Origin: CAWGGS01 sp046704745
GTDB lineage: Bacteria > Desulfobacterota > Desulfobulbia > Desulfobulbales > Desulfocapsaceae
Assembly (NCBI GenBank): GCA_046704745.1
Contig: JBJKRL010000037.1
Span: forward strand, 36,218 to 100,217
Direction: 5' to 3'
DNA: 64,000 bases
Shown: one piece after another, positions 1 through 8,460 of the stretch
Numbering within the stretch: the stretch's first letter is position 1
How the letters are laid out: every line of letters begins with the position of its first letter
Notes under the pieces: generated by a model
Told to the model about the DNA's origin: nothing
What the model saw: the letters and a program-made list of their open reading frames with translations, nothing else
The model's database searches: none
Translations under genes and position numbers: made by a program

Positions 1-45
1 GACAGTGCAGACATTGAATAAACATCCACAAGACAAGACTCAGTG

Positions 46-1269
46 ATGGATACAAATTACATTCTTGCCGGTTCGTTGATAGACGGCACCGGCAGGCCGG
101 TTCAGAAACAGGTGCTTCTGACAGTAACCGACGGCAAGTTAGCTGCAACCGACAAATACGATCCCCACGTAAGCCCAGCTTCACAAAACTTCACGGACCT
201 GTCCCATTGCACCATTCTGCCGCCGCTGGTCGATAGTCATCTCCATCTTTTCATGTCCGGCACCATTGATGGCAAGATACGTAAGCACCAGCTGACAGCT
301 GGCTATGATGAGCTGCGACCGGTCATCGCCCGTCATCTGCGAGATCTCTTTGTCCACGGGGTGCTGGCTGCTCGCGATGCCGGAGATCGCGGAGATTTTG
401 TCCTTCGATATCGGGAAAACGAAAAAATACCGGAGGGGATCGTACTGAAAATCGCCGGACGGGCGTGGCATGGGCCGGGCCGGTATGGTGGTCTTATCGG
501 CAGAGCCACAGGTGATATAAAGAGCCTGGTTGAAGCCTTTGAACTGGATGCAGGGAGAGGCGATATCGTAAAATTGGTTAATTCGGGTTTAAACAGCCTC
601 CTAACCTATGGCCGGGAGACGAAACCCCAATTTTCGATGGACGAGATTGCCGCCTTAGTGCAGACAGCGGCCAAGCTCGGCCGCAGGGTGATGGTCCATG
701 CCAACGGCCGGGAGCCGGTTCGGTCGGCAGTTGAGGCAGGCTGTCATTCCATAGAACACGGATTTTTCATGGGGCGCGACAATCTGGCATTGATGGCGGA
801 CAAGGAGACGTTCTGGGTGCCGACGGCTATCACCATGAAGGCCTACGCGACCAATATTCGTTATACTCGATTACACGCCGACGTCGGGGTGGTCGAGAAA
901 ACTCTCAATCACCAACTGGAGCAGTTGGCTATAGCAAAAGAACTTGGAGTCCGGGTAGCCCTCGGCACCGACTCCGGAAGCCTAGGAGTTCTCCATGGCG
1001 AATCAATGGTTGAAGAGATGAAACTCTTTTTGCAAGCGGGATACAGTCTTGAGGAAACCATCCAATGTGCAACCGGCAATGGCGCACGCCTCCTTGCTCT
1101 GGAAGGCTCCGGTCAACTTGTCAAGGGCGAACCAGCTACATTCCTGGTAACCAGGGGAACCCCGGCGCAGCTTCCACGAAAACTTACCTATTTGGAGAAC
1201 ATTTATATCGCCGGGAAACCCAGCACCTTGTATCGTAAAAATCCGATAAAAAATGTGAAGGGAAACTGA
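46..1269 (+). CDS. Imidazolonepropionase-like metal-dependent amidohydrolase
   Basis: This is a cytoplasmic amidohydrolase of about 407 residues with the TIM-barrel metal-site motifs of the superfamily. An HLHLF motif near residue 65 supplies the HxH ligands. A VKLVNSG segment near residue 178 could carry the carboxylated Lys. MVHANGRE and SIEHGFF supply the later His ligands, and LGTDSGS near residue 310 supplies the catalytic Asp. Length and motif order fit imidazolonepropionase-like amidohydrolases, a family that hydrolyses cyclic amides and dipeptides, so the substrate cannot be read from sequence. A GTG lies one codon before the chosen ATG; neither has a strong ribosome binding site. A HEAT-repeat gene follows 53 bases downstream on the same strand. 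Confidence 0.8.
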   Translation: MDTNYILAGSLIDGTGRPVQKQVLLTVTDGKLAATDKYDPHVSPASQNFTDLSHCTILPPLVDSHLHLFMSGTIDGKIRKHQLTAGYDELRPVIARHLRDLFVHGVLAARDAGDRGDFVLRYRENEKIPEGIVLKIAGRAWHGPGRYGGLIGRATGDIKSLVEAFELDAGRGDIVKLVNSGLNSLLTYGRETKPQFSMDEIAALVQTAAKLGRRVMVHANGREPVRSAVEAGCHSIEHGFFMGRDNLALMADKETFWVPTAITMKAYATNIRYTRLHADVGVVEKTLNHQLEQLAIAKELGVRVALGTDSGSLGVLHGESMVEEMKLFLQAGYSLEETIQCATGNGARLLALEGSGQLVKGEPATFLVTRGTPAQLPRKLTYLENIYIAGKPSTLYRKNPIKNVKGN

Positions 1270-1322
1270 CAAGGCGGAAGTCTTATAGATTGAATTAAGA
1301 GAAGAACCGAACAGGTTTGACA

Positions 1323-1730
1323 ATGAATCAGGTCAGTGACGATGAATTAAAAAAGGTGATCAAAGATTTTCTCGAGATGGGTCACGTGGAAAACATTGTG
1401 GCTATGTTTCGCCGTGAGCCCCTATATTATTCATGGACAGGCGATATCCTCGACGACGAACGTTTCAATGTCCGGCTTGGAGTTTCGGTGCTTTTTGAAG
1501 AACTACAGGCAATACAGCCGGAAAAACTCGGACTGGCCGTTCCCTCTCTTAGACGTCTTATGCGCCACGAATCATCTTTGATACGTGGTGAGGCGATTTC
1601 TGTTCTTGGTATCGTCGGCACGGACGAGGCCATTGCCCTCGTACAGGAAATGATCTACGATTCCAATCCGCAGGTCAGAGAAATGGCAGAACTGGTTCTT
1701 GAGGAGGATGTGAGGAAACGAGAACTTTAG
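1323..1730 (+). CDS. Small HEAT-repeat protein
   Basis: This small soluble protein of 135 residues has a C-terminal half with two HEAT/PBS-lyase-type helical repeats (LRRLMRHESSLIRGEAISVL, then a second with VREMAELVLEED). Such repeats make protein-protein contacts, so a scaffolding or modulating role is inferred and no catalytic motif is seen. An in-frame TTG lies six bases upstream. The ATG was chosen because an AGG sits about eight bases before it. It probably shares a transcript with the preceding amidohydrolase. Confidence 0.7.
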   Translation: MNQVSDDELKKVIKDFLEMGHVENIVAMFRREPLYYSWTGDILDDERFNVRLGVSVLFEELQAIQPEKLGLAVPSLRRLMRHESSLIRGEAISVLGIVGTDEAIALVQEMIYDSNPQVREMAELVLEEDVRKREL

Positions 1731-1793
1731 CCTGTGTTCCTGGCAAGTTGGTTAAGTGGTAGTCATAACAGACTGGGCGTATAAGATTTTTGA

Positions 1794-1990
1794 TTCATCC
1801 GAATTAAACGTATCGGTCGATGGCACGGGAAGCGTGACTTTCGCCGGGTTGCTACTTTAAGCTCTCTGATTGACATAAATGTTCAGCTGCTGATCCAGGG
1901 AGAGAACAGTTATCTCCCTTTCATTTTGATAGGCTGAGTTTCAATGGTAATAAGATTCAGCTTTACTTCAGTGCGCTTAGTTCGGATGAA
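1794..1990. repeat. Segment bounded by a 17-bp imperfect inverted repeat
   Basis: TTCATCCGAA at 1794-1803 is matched by its exact reverse complement TTCGGATGAA at 1981-1990. Allowing two mismatches, the arms extend to 17 bp (1794-1810 and 1974-1990). The roughly 200-bp segment has no convincing gene and encloses a degenerate copy of the palindromic repeat family. This may be the footprint of a small non-autonomous mobile element. No target-site duplication was verified. Confidence 0.5.
1882..1957. repeat. Degenerate, core-less copy of the 170-bp palindromic repeat
   Basis: The sequence reads TTCAG..CTGATCC.GGGAGAGAAC.GTT and then CTCCCTTTCATTTTGAT.GG..AGTTT..TGGTAAT..AGATTC. This matches the outer arms of the copy at 58846-59011, but the central GGGACGCCATAAACCC core is missing. 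It looks like an internal-deletion derivative of that subtype. Confidence 0.6.
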
Positions 1991-2018
1991 CCAGGCTATT
2001 TAGTATTTTATGTGATCT

Positions 2019-2357
2019 CTACATCGGCCAGGGTTTTCCCTTCCCTCCGAGAATATGCATGTGCAGGTGAAAGACAACCTGCCCGGATTTAGCACCGTTG
2101 TTGAAGATGACCCGATAATCATCCTCAACGCCGTTTTCTTTTGCCATTTGGGCACCGATGCGCAGGAGTTTTCCGTTCAGCTGATCATCGTCTTCCGTGA
2201 TGTCGACCGGCCTGGGAATATGTTTTTTGGGAACGACCAGGAAGTGAACCGGTGCCTGGGGTGATATGTCCCAGAATGCCAGCACTTCGTCATCTTCATA
2301 CAGCTTTTTTGAGGGGATTTCTCCTGCAATGATTTTACAAAAGATACAATCACTCAT
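2019..2357 (-). CDS. HIT-family (histidine triad) nucleotide-binding protein
   Basis: This is a complete 112-residue HIT protein of the HINT/PKCI branch. It begins with the SDCIFCKI segment (putative zinc Cys pair), continues with FWDISPQAPVHFLVVPKKHI, and ends with the catalytic triad VFHLHMHILGG (H-x-H-x-H). Family members hydrolyse nucleoside phosphoramidates and related AMP conjugates in the cytoplasm. The start is well supported by AAGGAG nine bases upstream of the ATG. The gene stands alone, followed on its 3' side by the repeat-bearing spacer at 1.8-2.0 kb. Confidence 0.93.
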   Translation of the reverse strand: MSDCIFCKIIAGEIPSKKLYEDDEVLAFWDISPQAPVHFLVVPKKHIPRPVDITEDDDQLNGKLLRIGAQMAKENGVEDDYRVIFNNGAKSGQVVFHLHMHILGGKGKPWPM

Positions 2358-2550
2358 TGGTATTTCTCCTTGTTGAAAATCATTTTGAAATGTTTGAATC
2401 CTTCTTCAAACCTGTACTTTTATAATTGAAAGTGATGCAGTATAGACTGAAACGGAAATGAAAATAAAGTGAAAAATCCAGGAGTTCGAAAAATAAAGTG
2501 TCTAAAAATACTAGCCTGAATATATCAGCAACATGGAATGCACTTTTATC

Positions 2551-2585
2551 GTGCACAGCATACCACAATGTGGTATGCTGTGCAC
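2551..2585. repeat. Perfect 35-bp palindrome (17-bp arms)
   Basis: GTGCACAGCATACCACA at 2551-2567 and its exact reverse complement at 2569-2585 are separated by one base. The arms are too close for an ordinary hairpin loop, which suggests a protein-binding site or a cruciform. No T run follows on either strand, so it is not a simple terminator. It lies between the HIT gene promoter region and the terminator of the next gene. Confidence 0.75.
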
Positions 2586-2603
2586 ATTGATTATCCCCCC
2601 CCT

Positions 2604-2644
2604 AAAAAAGGTCTTCTCCCTTCCGCATGGGGAGGAGACCTTTT
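2604..2644. terminator. Rho-independent terminator, possibly bidirectional
   Basis: AAAAGGTCTTCTCCC pairs with GGGGAGGAGACCTTTT across a short loop. A T run follows on the minus strand and a shorter one on the plus strand. It lies about 20 bases past the stop of the minus-strand gene at 2665-3237 and probably ends that transcript. Confidence 0.85.
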
Positions 2645-2664
2645 GTCTTTCAGTGGCATGAGTT

Positions 2665-3237
2665 TTATTTTCGTACAGAAAACTTACATGACTCAATATG
2701 CTGAGTACTTACACCGATAAAGGCTCCATCACTCATCACCTTCTTTTTTTGCCAGCTGTTGCCGACCCGTAGCACTTCGGTAACTGAAGCCTCGGTAATG
2801 GGAATATACCGTTGTTTACTTTTACTTTTGAAGAGGCCATGGAAGGCTCCTGTGAGGTAATAAAATCCATTACCTTGTGTATTGGTTATGATTTGAACGA
2901 GTTCCATTTCTTCTCCTGTCTTTGCTTTCAGGGTCGATGCCCGCATTTTTTCTCTATTGTCACCGGCTGTTTGTAGCGAATCATAGAACAGAATGATGTC
3001 TGAAAGCCTGAGTTGGAGCATGTCAAATTCTCCAAATTTGACATTTCCTTGCAAAAGGATGCTTGCCTGGCGCAGGAGCAAGGCATCATCAAAACTTTTT
3101 TCAGCAGGATTTTTCCAATAAAGATTTGCGCTGTTAAAAATGTCGATTGTTCGTAAAGAACTATTTCCGATATCAATAAAGCCCGAATAGACTTTGTCGG
3201 CGGTGTGCAGCGTAACCTTTCTCTGGTCGGTATCCAT
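2665..3237 (-). CDS. Hypothetical protein, 190 aa
   Basis: The family is not recognised. The protein is soluble, with no signal peptide or membrane span. Its N-terminal 60 residues are beta-rich (KVTLHTADKVYSGFIDI, then LRTIDIFNSANLYWKNP), suggesting a small barrel such as a PilZ- or Sm-like fold, but no diagnostic RxxxR/DxSxxG motif is visible. A second beta-rich stretch covers roughly residues 110-175. The gene is monocistronic, with a strong terminator directly after the stop. Its length and codon usage look like those of a real gene. Confidence 0.6.
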   Translation of the reverse strand: MDTDQRKVTLHTADKVYSGFIDIGNSSLRTIDIFNSANLYWKNPAEKSFDDALLLRQASILLQGNVKFGEFDMLQLRLSDIILFYDSLQTAGDNREKMRASTLKAKTGEEMELVQIITNTQGNGFYYLTGAFHGLFKSKSKQRYIPITEASVTEVLRVGNSWQKKKVMSDGAFIGVSTQHIESCKFSVRK

Positions 3238-3466
3238 GAATTTTCTCCAATAGAATTTTATCGGCTTTGTAAAAAGTTCACGAGCCCACGTTCAATGTCC
3301 GATATTATTGGATAATCGTGTTTCCCTGCAGCCTTTAGGAATATCTACGAGGTCATCATTGTCACCTTTTTCGGACTGTGCAGCGCTTTAACCGTCCTTT
3401 TTAGGCGGCAGGGGGAGGAGCGATTTTCGGCTCACTGCTTATCATTTGTCAGGCGATATTCAATAA

Positions 3467-3907
3467 TCAGGAAAATCGGAAGATAACGTCTTCAAAGTTT
3501 TTTACTTTTCCATCTTTGAATTCGATCCCTTCATCCTCGAGCATTTTTATTTTAGTATCAATTGCACTGCCTTTGGTTCTTCCTTGAAATCCACCAATCC
3601 GACCGGATGTGGCTACGACTCGGTGTCAGGGGACCTCCGGGGCATAGGGGTTGTTTTTCATGGCTTGGCCTACTCCTCGGTACGACCTGGTACCCAAGGC
3701 ATGGGCAATCTCTTTATAGGTCGTCACGCGGCCTTTAGGCACTTGTCTTAGGAGTTCGTATGCTTTTTCGGCAAAAGTCGGCATCATTTCCTCTTTTGTA
3801 TGCGCAGTCATAAATTTCTGCGGAAAAGTGACGTTATCAATCTTTTGACATGAAGGATACCATGAAATCTTCATGGGTTCTAAACTAAAAAGAAACGGAG
3901 TTTGCAT
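3467..3907 (-). CDS. Alkyltransferase-like DNA repair protein (MGMT/ATL family), apparent selenoprotein with Sec at the active site
   Basis: This gene belongs to the O6-alkylguanine-DNA alkyltransferase C-terminal domain family. The frame runs AEKAYELLRQVPKGRVTTYKEIA, then RGVGQAMKNNPYAPEVP, then TGA, then HRVVATSGRIGGFQGR, and ends at a second TGA at 3467-3469. Family members carry PCHR at this point, with Cys accepting the alkyl group; here the Cys codon is exactly TGA (3626-3628, codon 94), giving P-Sec-HR. The downstream frame stays open and conserved for 52 codons. A stem-loop sits 21 bases after the TGA, as in bacterial SECIS elements. The ATG at 3907 has an AAGG upstream; M33 or M41 are possible later starts and would match short ATL proteins better. 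Conventional gene callers would stop at the TGA. The gene lies 23 bases after the interrupted flavoprotein gene. Confidence 0.85.
3591..3612 (-). promoter_or_regulatory. Putative bacterial SECIS hairpin
   Basis: On the minus strand, CCACATCC is followed by the tetraloop GGTC and then GGATTGGTGG. ATCC pairs with GGAT and CCAC with GTGG around a two-base bulge. The loop starts 21 bases after the in-frame TGA and begins with G. Both features match known bSECIS rules (short apical loop with an early G, about 16-37 bases downstream). The GGTC also resembles the loop of the E. coli fdhF element as recalled. Confidence 0.7.
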
Positions 3908-3930
3908 TTCATGCCTTTTCCGATTGAGTG

Positions 3931-5418
3931 TTATATTCTCACCTCACTCCGAAATCGTTGCGGACCGATGATGAACTGCACGGTGGCAAGAGAACCAAGA
4001 ATAGTGCCAAGAATGCCTGGGGAGAGAACACTCTGACCGGCCAGGTACAAACCCCGAAGCGAGGTACGGTTCAGCATGGCAGCCGAAAGGAGCTGTTCTG
4101 TGGAACGCATAATACCGTATGCTGATCCGTTGGGGCTATTGACCCAATCTCTGATGGTTAACGGTGTAAAGACATCGAGTAGTCGGGCGTCGCTCAAGGG
4201 GCCGGTGAATTTTTCCGCTTGCCCAATCAGCTGGTGGGCAAAATTCGTTTTGGTCTGTAGATACTCATGACCTCTTTGACCACTGACTGTATTTTGCCAG
4301 CGCATCCACAGTTCCTCATGACCGGAGGTGATCAGGGAAAGCAGGTTTTGGTCCGGCCGTTCACTGGGGCGAAGTTGCACATAAACCAGATCTTTGGCAT
4401 CTCCTGATGCATCGGTCTGTATGGCGAAAAGGTTCTGGTCTATGGCCGGATGACGGTCCGCAGGTACCAGTGCATGTACCCCGGCCATACTGTGGGTATC
4501 ACTTAAGTTCCGGATGCGCCGCTGGTAAGAAGGCTTGAGGCTTTGGGCAGGCAGCAGCTCTAAAACCATCCTTGGATGAAGTGCGCCGACCACCAGGGGG
4601 GCATCAATGGTTTCCCCGGATTCTAATGTGATTCCCGCCACATGGTCATCCGCCATCTGAATGCTGGTTGCTGCATCGCCGGTGCGGACCTGACCACCAA
4701 GGGCAACCAGTTTCCGGGCACAGACGTCGGCCATATGTGCACCGTTGCTGGCCAGTCGCCAGGCGGAAAACAGATAACTGGCAAGTGCCATGGTGTGATA
4801 GAACTGAGGGCATACTGCCGGAGGCACTCCGATCAATACGGATGGCAAGCCGAAAACAGCGCGCAAAGCGCGACTGCAACCAATCCGATCAAAGATAGAG
4901 CCGAGGGATTCAGTTTGATCAAGCCAGTATTGCATCGGTTCCGAGGAGTAAAGAAAATCAAGATGTTCGAACTGGCCGGCGCTGAAACGTAAGAGTGCCA
5001 TCAAGGCATTGATCTGCTGCTGCTGGGAGGGAAAGGCATCCCTTAAATTGGCCTCGTAGGACTCGAAACTGGATGGCACGTCGAAAACTTCGATCCCCAG
5101 GCTCTTATCATCGAACAAATAACGGTCGATGATCCCTTCAGTACCCAGACGTATAAGGGGCAACTCGTTCGTTATACCCAGATAATCGAATCACCTGCGT
5201 AGGACCTGCCCTTCATCCAGCCCCCCCAAGTAGTGCAGCCCTACATTGCAGTGTACCCCTTGGCGCACGTAACTGCGCATCATGCCGCCGGCATGCCTGT
5301 TTTTTTCGATAACCGTGACCTCAAAGCCGAGTCTTGCCAATATGATTCCGATACTCAACCCGCCGATGCCGGAGCCGATGATCAGGACTTTTTCCTGGCG
5401 GTTGTGGAAGTTATGCAT
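3931..5418 (-). pseudogene. Phytoene desaturase/retinol saturase-like FAD oxidoreductase with one in-frame TGA
   Basis: This gene encodes a flavoprotein of about 495 residues. The N-terminus has the Rossmann dinucleotide motif VLIIGSGIGGLSIGIILARLG, then EKNRHAGGMM and VGLHYLGGLDEGQVLRR. Codon 76 is TGA (5191-5193), and the same frame continues FDYLGITNELPLIRLGTEGIIDRY to a C-terminus with LYLAGQSVLSPGILGT, which matches the family's terminal FAD contact. No other stop or frameshift occurs. The family desaturates, saturates or isomerises polyenes, and the substrate here is unknown. The TGA may be a recent nonsense mutation, a sequencing error or a recoded codon; Cys is not known to me to be conserved here. 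Hairpins after the TGA are weak. It shares an operon with the apparent selenoprotein gene. Confidence 0.65.
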
Positions 5419-5536
5419 GGATTCACTGTTATGGGATGGTCGATGACCTGGACAGTAACTCGTTGTTTTCCAGAAACGATAAAGAATAAGCCTGCCAAAT
5501 AAACCCTTTGTCAGCCTACCCGGATCCTAGCCGACC

Positions 5537-5564
5537 AATGATAAAATAGCAATGTTTTATCATT
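5537..5564. repeat. Hairpin downstream of rsmB
   Basis: AATGATAAAA at 5537-5546 and TTTTATCATT at 5555-5564 form a 10-bp perfect stem directly after the rsmB stop codon. There is no convincing T run on the minus strand, so it may stabilise the 3' end rather than terminate. Confidence 0.5.
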
Positions 5565-5572
5565 GATTCCTT

Positions 5573-6937
5573 TTATTTCCGGACAGCTGACAACCTGGCG
5601 GCAAAAAAACCATCAAGGGCTTCGGAAGGGTGCGGCTGAAAATAGCCGTTTTGGATATACGGTCTTGAAGACGCCGGCAGGTAGTCAGTACAGTCCGTAA
5701 GCTTAACCCCCTGATGTGTATTGAGAAAATCTTCCACCACCTCTTCGTTCTCTTCCTGTTCAAGTGAGCAGGTGGAATAAACCAGGGTACCTCCGGGTTC
5801 TAAAAGTCTTGCGGCAAGGGCCAGCAGATGTGTCTGGGTTTTGGTGTAATCGGCAAGACTTTTGATGGATCTCTTCCAGCGAATATCGGGGTGGCGTCGA
5901 ATAACGCCGGTTCCCGAGCAGGGGGCATCGATCAGGATATTGTTGAAGGTGTTCCGAGCTATTTGACTGAAATCAAACAAACTCCCGGTGTGGATGGTAA
6001 CTGAATGTTGAGGATGGATCCGAGCCAGGTTTTCTCTTAAGAGCTTAAGTCTATGTGGATCTGGCTCCACGGCGGCAATGGAGGCTTGTTTGCCCGTAGC
6101 AAGCTCCACAATATGGCAGGTCTTGCCGCCGAGTCCTGCACAGCCGTCAAGGATGCGGGCATGTTGATGAAAAGGAGCAAGCAAAAGGCAGACAAGTTGG
6201 GCCGATTCGTCTTGCACCTGGAAGGCCCCTTGGACAAATCCAGGAAGTTCCTGGATACGGCCATGATACTCGGGGAGGATGACCGCATTCGGGGCATGGA
6301 GGCCGGTCTGTGCCGCTATTCCGTCTTGTTCCAGTCGGGTCAAAAAATCCTTTTTCGTCATAATCTGTGAATTTATGCGTAGAACCAGGGGAGGGCGTCG
6401 GTTATTGCAGGCACAGATCCTCAGCATTTCCTGCCTGCCGAAATGCTTCAGCCATCTTTCGGTCAGCCATGCAGGGTGGTTGAGAATCGGCTCCCCTTCT
6501 TTATCAAGCCCATTTGGTGCCGGGATCCGAGAACGTTGCCTGATACAGGTCCTGAGGACCCCGTTGACCAAGCCCCTGAGCTTTTCCGGCAGGCGAATAA
6601 CAGTTAGGGCCTTGACTGTTTCATTAACGGCTGCCGACTCTGGTATCCTGTCGAGAAAAAGAAGTTGGTAGAGACCGACGGCAAGGGCCTGGTGGACAAA
6701 TGGATGCAGTTTGTTAAGAGGCTGACGGCAAAAGAGAGCAAGACACGCATCGAGATATTGGCGTTGACGCAGCACTCCGTAAATCAAGTTCATGGCGAGA
6801 TGGCGGTCACTGCCGGCCAATTGGCATTCCAGGGCGACATCTTCAAAAAGAAGATCGACGTTCAGAGGCGTTTGCTCCAGTCTGCAAAGGGTCTCGATGG
6901 CTGCAAATCGTGCTGCTTTGCGAGGAAATTTGGGCAA
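5573..6937 (-). CDS. rsmB: 16S rRNA (cytosine-C5)-methyltransferase RsmB
   Basis: This protein of 454 residues is the SAM-dependent enzyme that methylates C967 (E. coli numbering) of 16S rRNA. The N-terminal 140 residues form the NusB-like RNA-binding domain (RKAARFAAIETLCRLE, and later ESAAVNETVKAL). The Rossmann methyltransferase domain follows, with the SAM motif ILDGCAGLGGKTCHI. The two catalytic Cys motifs are IDAPCSGTGVIRRHPDIRW and VYSTCSLEQEENE. Length and domain order are standard. The start ATG is followed by the usual basic segment. It is upstream of, and codirectional with, the interrupted flavoprotein gene. Confidence 0.95.
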   Translation of the reverse strand: MPKFPRKAARFAAIETLCRLEQTPLNVDLLFEDVALECQLAGSDRHLAMNLIYGVLRQRQYLDACLALFCRQPLNKLHPFVHQALAVGLYQLLFLDRIPESAAVNETVKALTVIRLPEKLRGLVNGVLRTCIRQRSRIPAPNGLDKEGEPILNHPAWLTERWLKHFGRQEMLRICACNNRRPPLVLRINSQIMTKKDFLTRLEQDGIAAQTGLHAPNAVILPEYHGRIQELPGFVQGAFQVQDESAQLVCLLLAPFHQHARILDGCAGLGGKTCHIVELATGKQASIAAVEPDPHRLKLLRENLARIHPQHSVTIHTGSLFDFSQIARNTFNNILIDAPCSGTGVIRRHPDIRWKRSIKSLADYTKTQTHLLALAARLLEPGGTLVYSTCSLEQEENEEVVEDFLNTHQGVKLTDCTDYLPASSRPYIQNGYFQPHPSEALDGFFAARLSAVRK

Positions 6938-7396
6938 GGGAGAGTATCCTTTTAGAAAAGATTACATTGAAAAAATTGTCGGCTTCACCAAAAGCGTAAT
7001 ACCCCGGGAAGGTGAATTGACGTGGGAATGATTTATCACGTTGCCTTCCAGGGTTTTTTACAAGGTCATCATAGAAGCGTTGATTCTTTTGCCTGCAAGG
7101 CATGAAAATAGACATTCGGCAGGTCTTTTTCAATCTCTTTCGGCTTTACCTGTTTTTATTAGCGATCACATCCGGATATGCCGAGCCGAAAGTTGTGTAA
7201 TGAGTATTGCTAATTATGGGTAAATGGTTACAGTGATGGCCATAATTGTCGGCAGCGCAAAAAGATACTAGCTGTTGGTTTAATGTTGTAGCATGTTGAT
7301 TTCTCGTGTTATCTTTTACTTTAGCGGGTGGTTGCAAACCAACGGTTTTTCAGGGGAGACAAAGGGTAGAAAAATGACATTGCCGGTGCGGATGTA
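6938..7396. other. Intergenic region between rsmB and the solute-binding protein gene
   Basis: This 459-base spacer holds the divergent promoters. A 9-bp inverted repeat, CTTTCGGCT at 7137-7145 and AGCCGAAAG at 7184-7192, is the only distinct structure noticed. Short open frames here lack ribosome binding sites and recognisable protein features and are not called. Confidence 0.4.
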
Positions 7397-8422
7397 ATGG
7401 GAAAGAACATTCTGAAAATCATTATGGTTGCTGTGCTGATGTCTTTTCTTTTTCCTGTATGGTCTTCCTTTGCTTCGACCAAAGAAGATGTTATCCGAAA
7501 AGGAAGTTTGCACTGCGGGGTCTCCGCCGCTTTCCCCGGATTTTCAAATCCTGACGAAAAAGGCAACTGGACCGGACTTAATGTGGATATCTGCCGGGCG
7601 GTTGCTGCGGCTGTTCTCGGTGATGCAGCAAAGGTGAATTTTACTCCCATGACCGATAAAGAGGGATATACCGCTCTTATATCGGGGAATATAGATATCC
7701 TGCTGAGTGACATCCCCTGGACCTATACCCACGATACCGCTCTGGGGGTGAGTTATGTCGGAATCAGCTATTATGACGGACAAGGGTTTCTTGTGGCGAA
7801 GGCATCGGGAATTAAAAACATTCAGGATATGAAAGGTGCAACGATCTGCCTTCAAGCCGGTTCCTCCGACAAATCCGCCTTGGCTCTGTTTTTTAAACAG
7901 CATCTGATGGAATATAAAACCCTTATCGTGGACTCTGTAGACAAGGCCGTACATGAATTTGAGACGGGAAACTGTAGTGTAATCACCGGCTCGCAATCAC
8001 GACTTTATGGAATACGGCTCAAACTCGACAAACCGGATACTGTCTTTATCTTTCCTGATATCATCTCTAAAGAGCCGTTGGGGCCGATTGTCCGTCAAAG
8101 TGACGAAGAATGGTCCAATATTGTCAAATGGACGCTTTATGCGATGATAGATGCCGAAGAATTGGGGCTCACCTCAGAAAATATAGTTGGAATGAGGAAG
8201 AGCAAAGATCCTCGCATCCTAAGCTTCATCGGCAAGGAAGGGGCAAAGGGCATAAGTCTTGGACTCCGGAACGATTGGGCCTTCCAGATAATAAAGCAGG
8301 TGGGAAACTATGGAGAGTCCTACGAAAAAAATATCGGTCAAGGATCGGCATTGCATGGAGATCGCGGTTTAAATACCCTCTGGCTAAAAGGAGGGCTTCT
8401 TTATGCTCCGCCTCTTCGTTGA
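7397..8422 (+). CDS. Periplasmic amino-acid-type solute-binding protein (family 3)
   Basis: This protein of 341 residues has a Sec signal peptide (KNILKIIMVAVLMSFLFPVW, cleavage likely after SSFA). The mature part resembles family-3 binding proteins such as AapJ: VIRKGSLHCGVS, GFSNPDEKGNWTGLNVDICRAVAAAVLGD, FTPMTDKEGYTALISGNIDILL and IVRQSDEEWSNIVKWTLYAMIDAEELGL. These proteins bind polar amino acids for ABC uptake. No permease or ATPase gene is adjacent, so it may work as an orphan component or in sensing. The next gene starts 38 bases later and encodes an amidotransferase, which would fit glutamine or a related nitrogen compound, but that is inference. Confidence 0.85.
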   Translation: MGKNILKIIMVAVLMSFLFPVWSSFASTKEDVIRKGSLHCGVSAAFPGFSNPDEKGNWTGLNVDICRAVAAAVLGDAAKVNFTPMTDKEGYTALISGNIDILLSDIPWTYTHDTALGVSYVGISYYDGQGFLVAKASGIKNIQDMKGATICLQAGSSDKSALALFFKQHLMEYKTLIVDSVDKAVHEFETGNCSVITGSQSRLYGIRLKLDKPDTVFIFPDIISKEPLGPIVRQSDEEWSNIVKWTLYAMIDAEELGLTSENIVGMRKSKDPRILSFIGKEGAKGISLGLRNDWAFQIIKQVGNYGESYEKNIGQGSALHGDRGLNTLWLKGGLLYAPPLR

Positions 8423-8460
8423 GTATAGACGAATTCATACTTAATGTTAAAGGATGAGTC

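Noticed and set aside
1816..1840. TGGCACGGG near 1820 as a sigma-54 promoter
   Set aside because: The base pair GC required ten bases after GG is missing and no gene starts downstream on that strand.
3238..3466. Remnant of the 129-bp repeat suggested by GTAAAAAGTTC near 3270
   Set aside because: The similarity is limited to about ten bases and no matching right arm was found.
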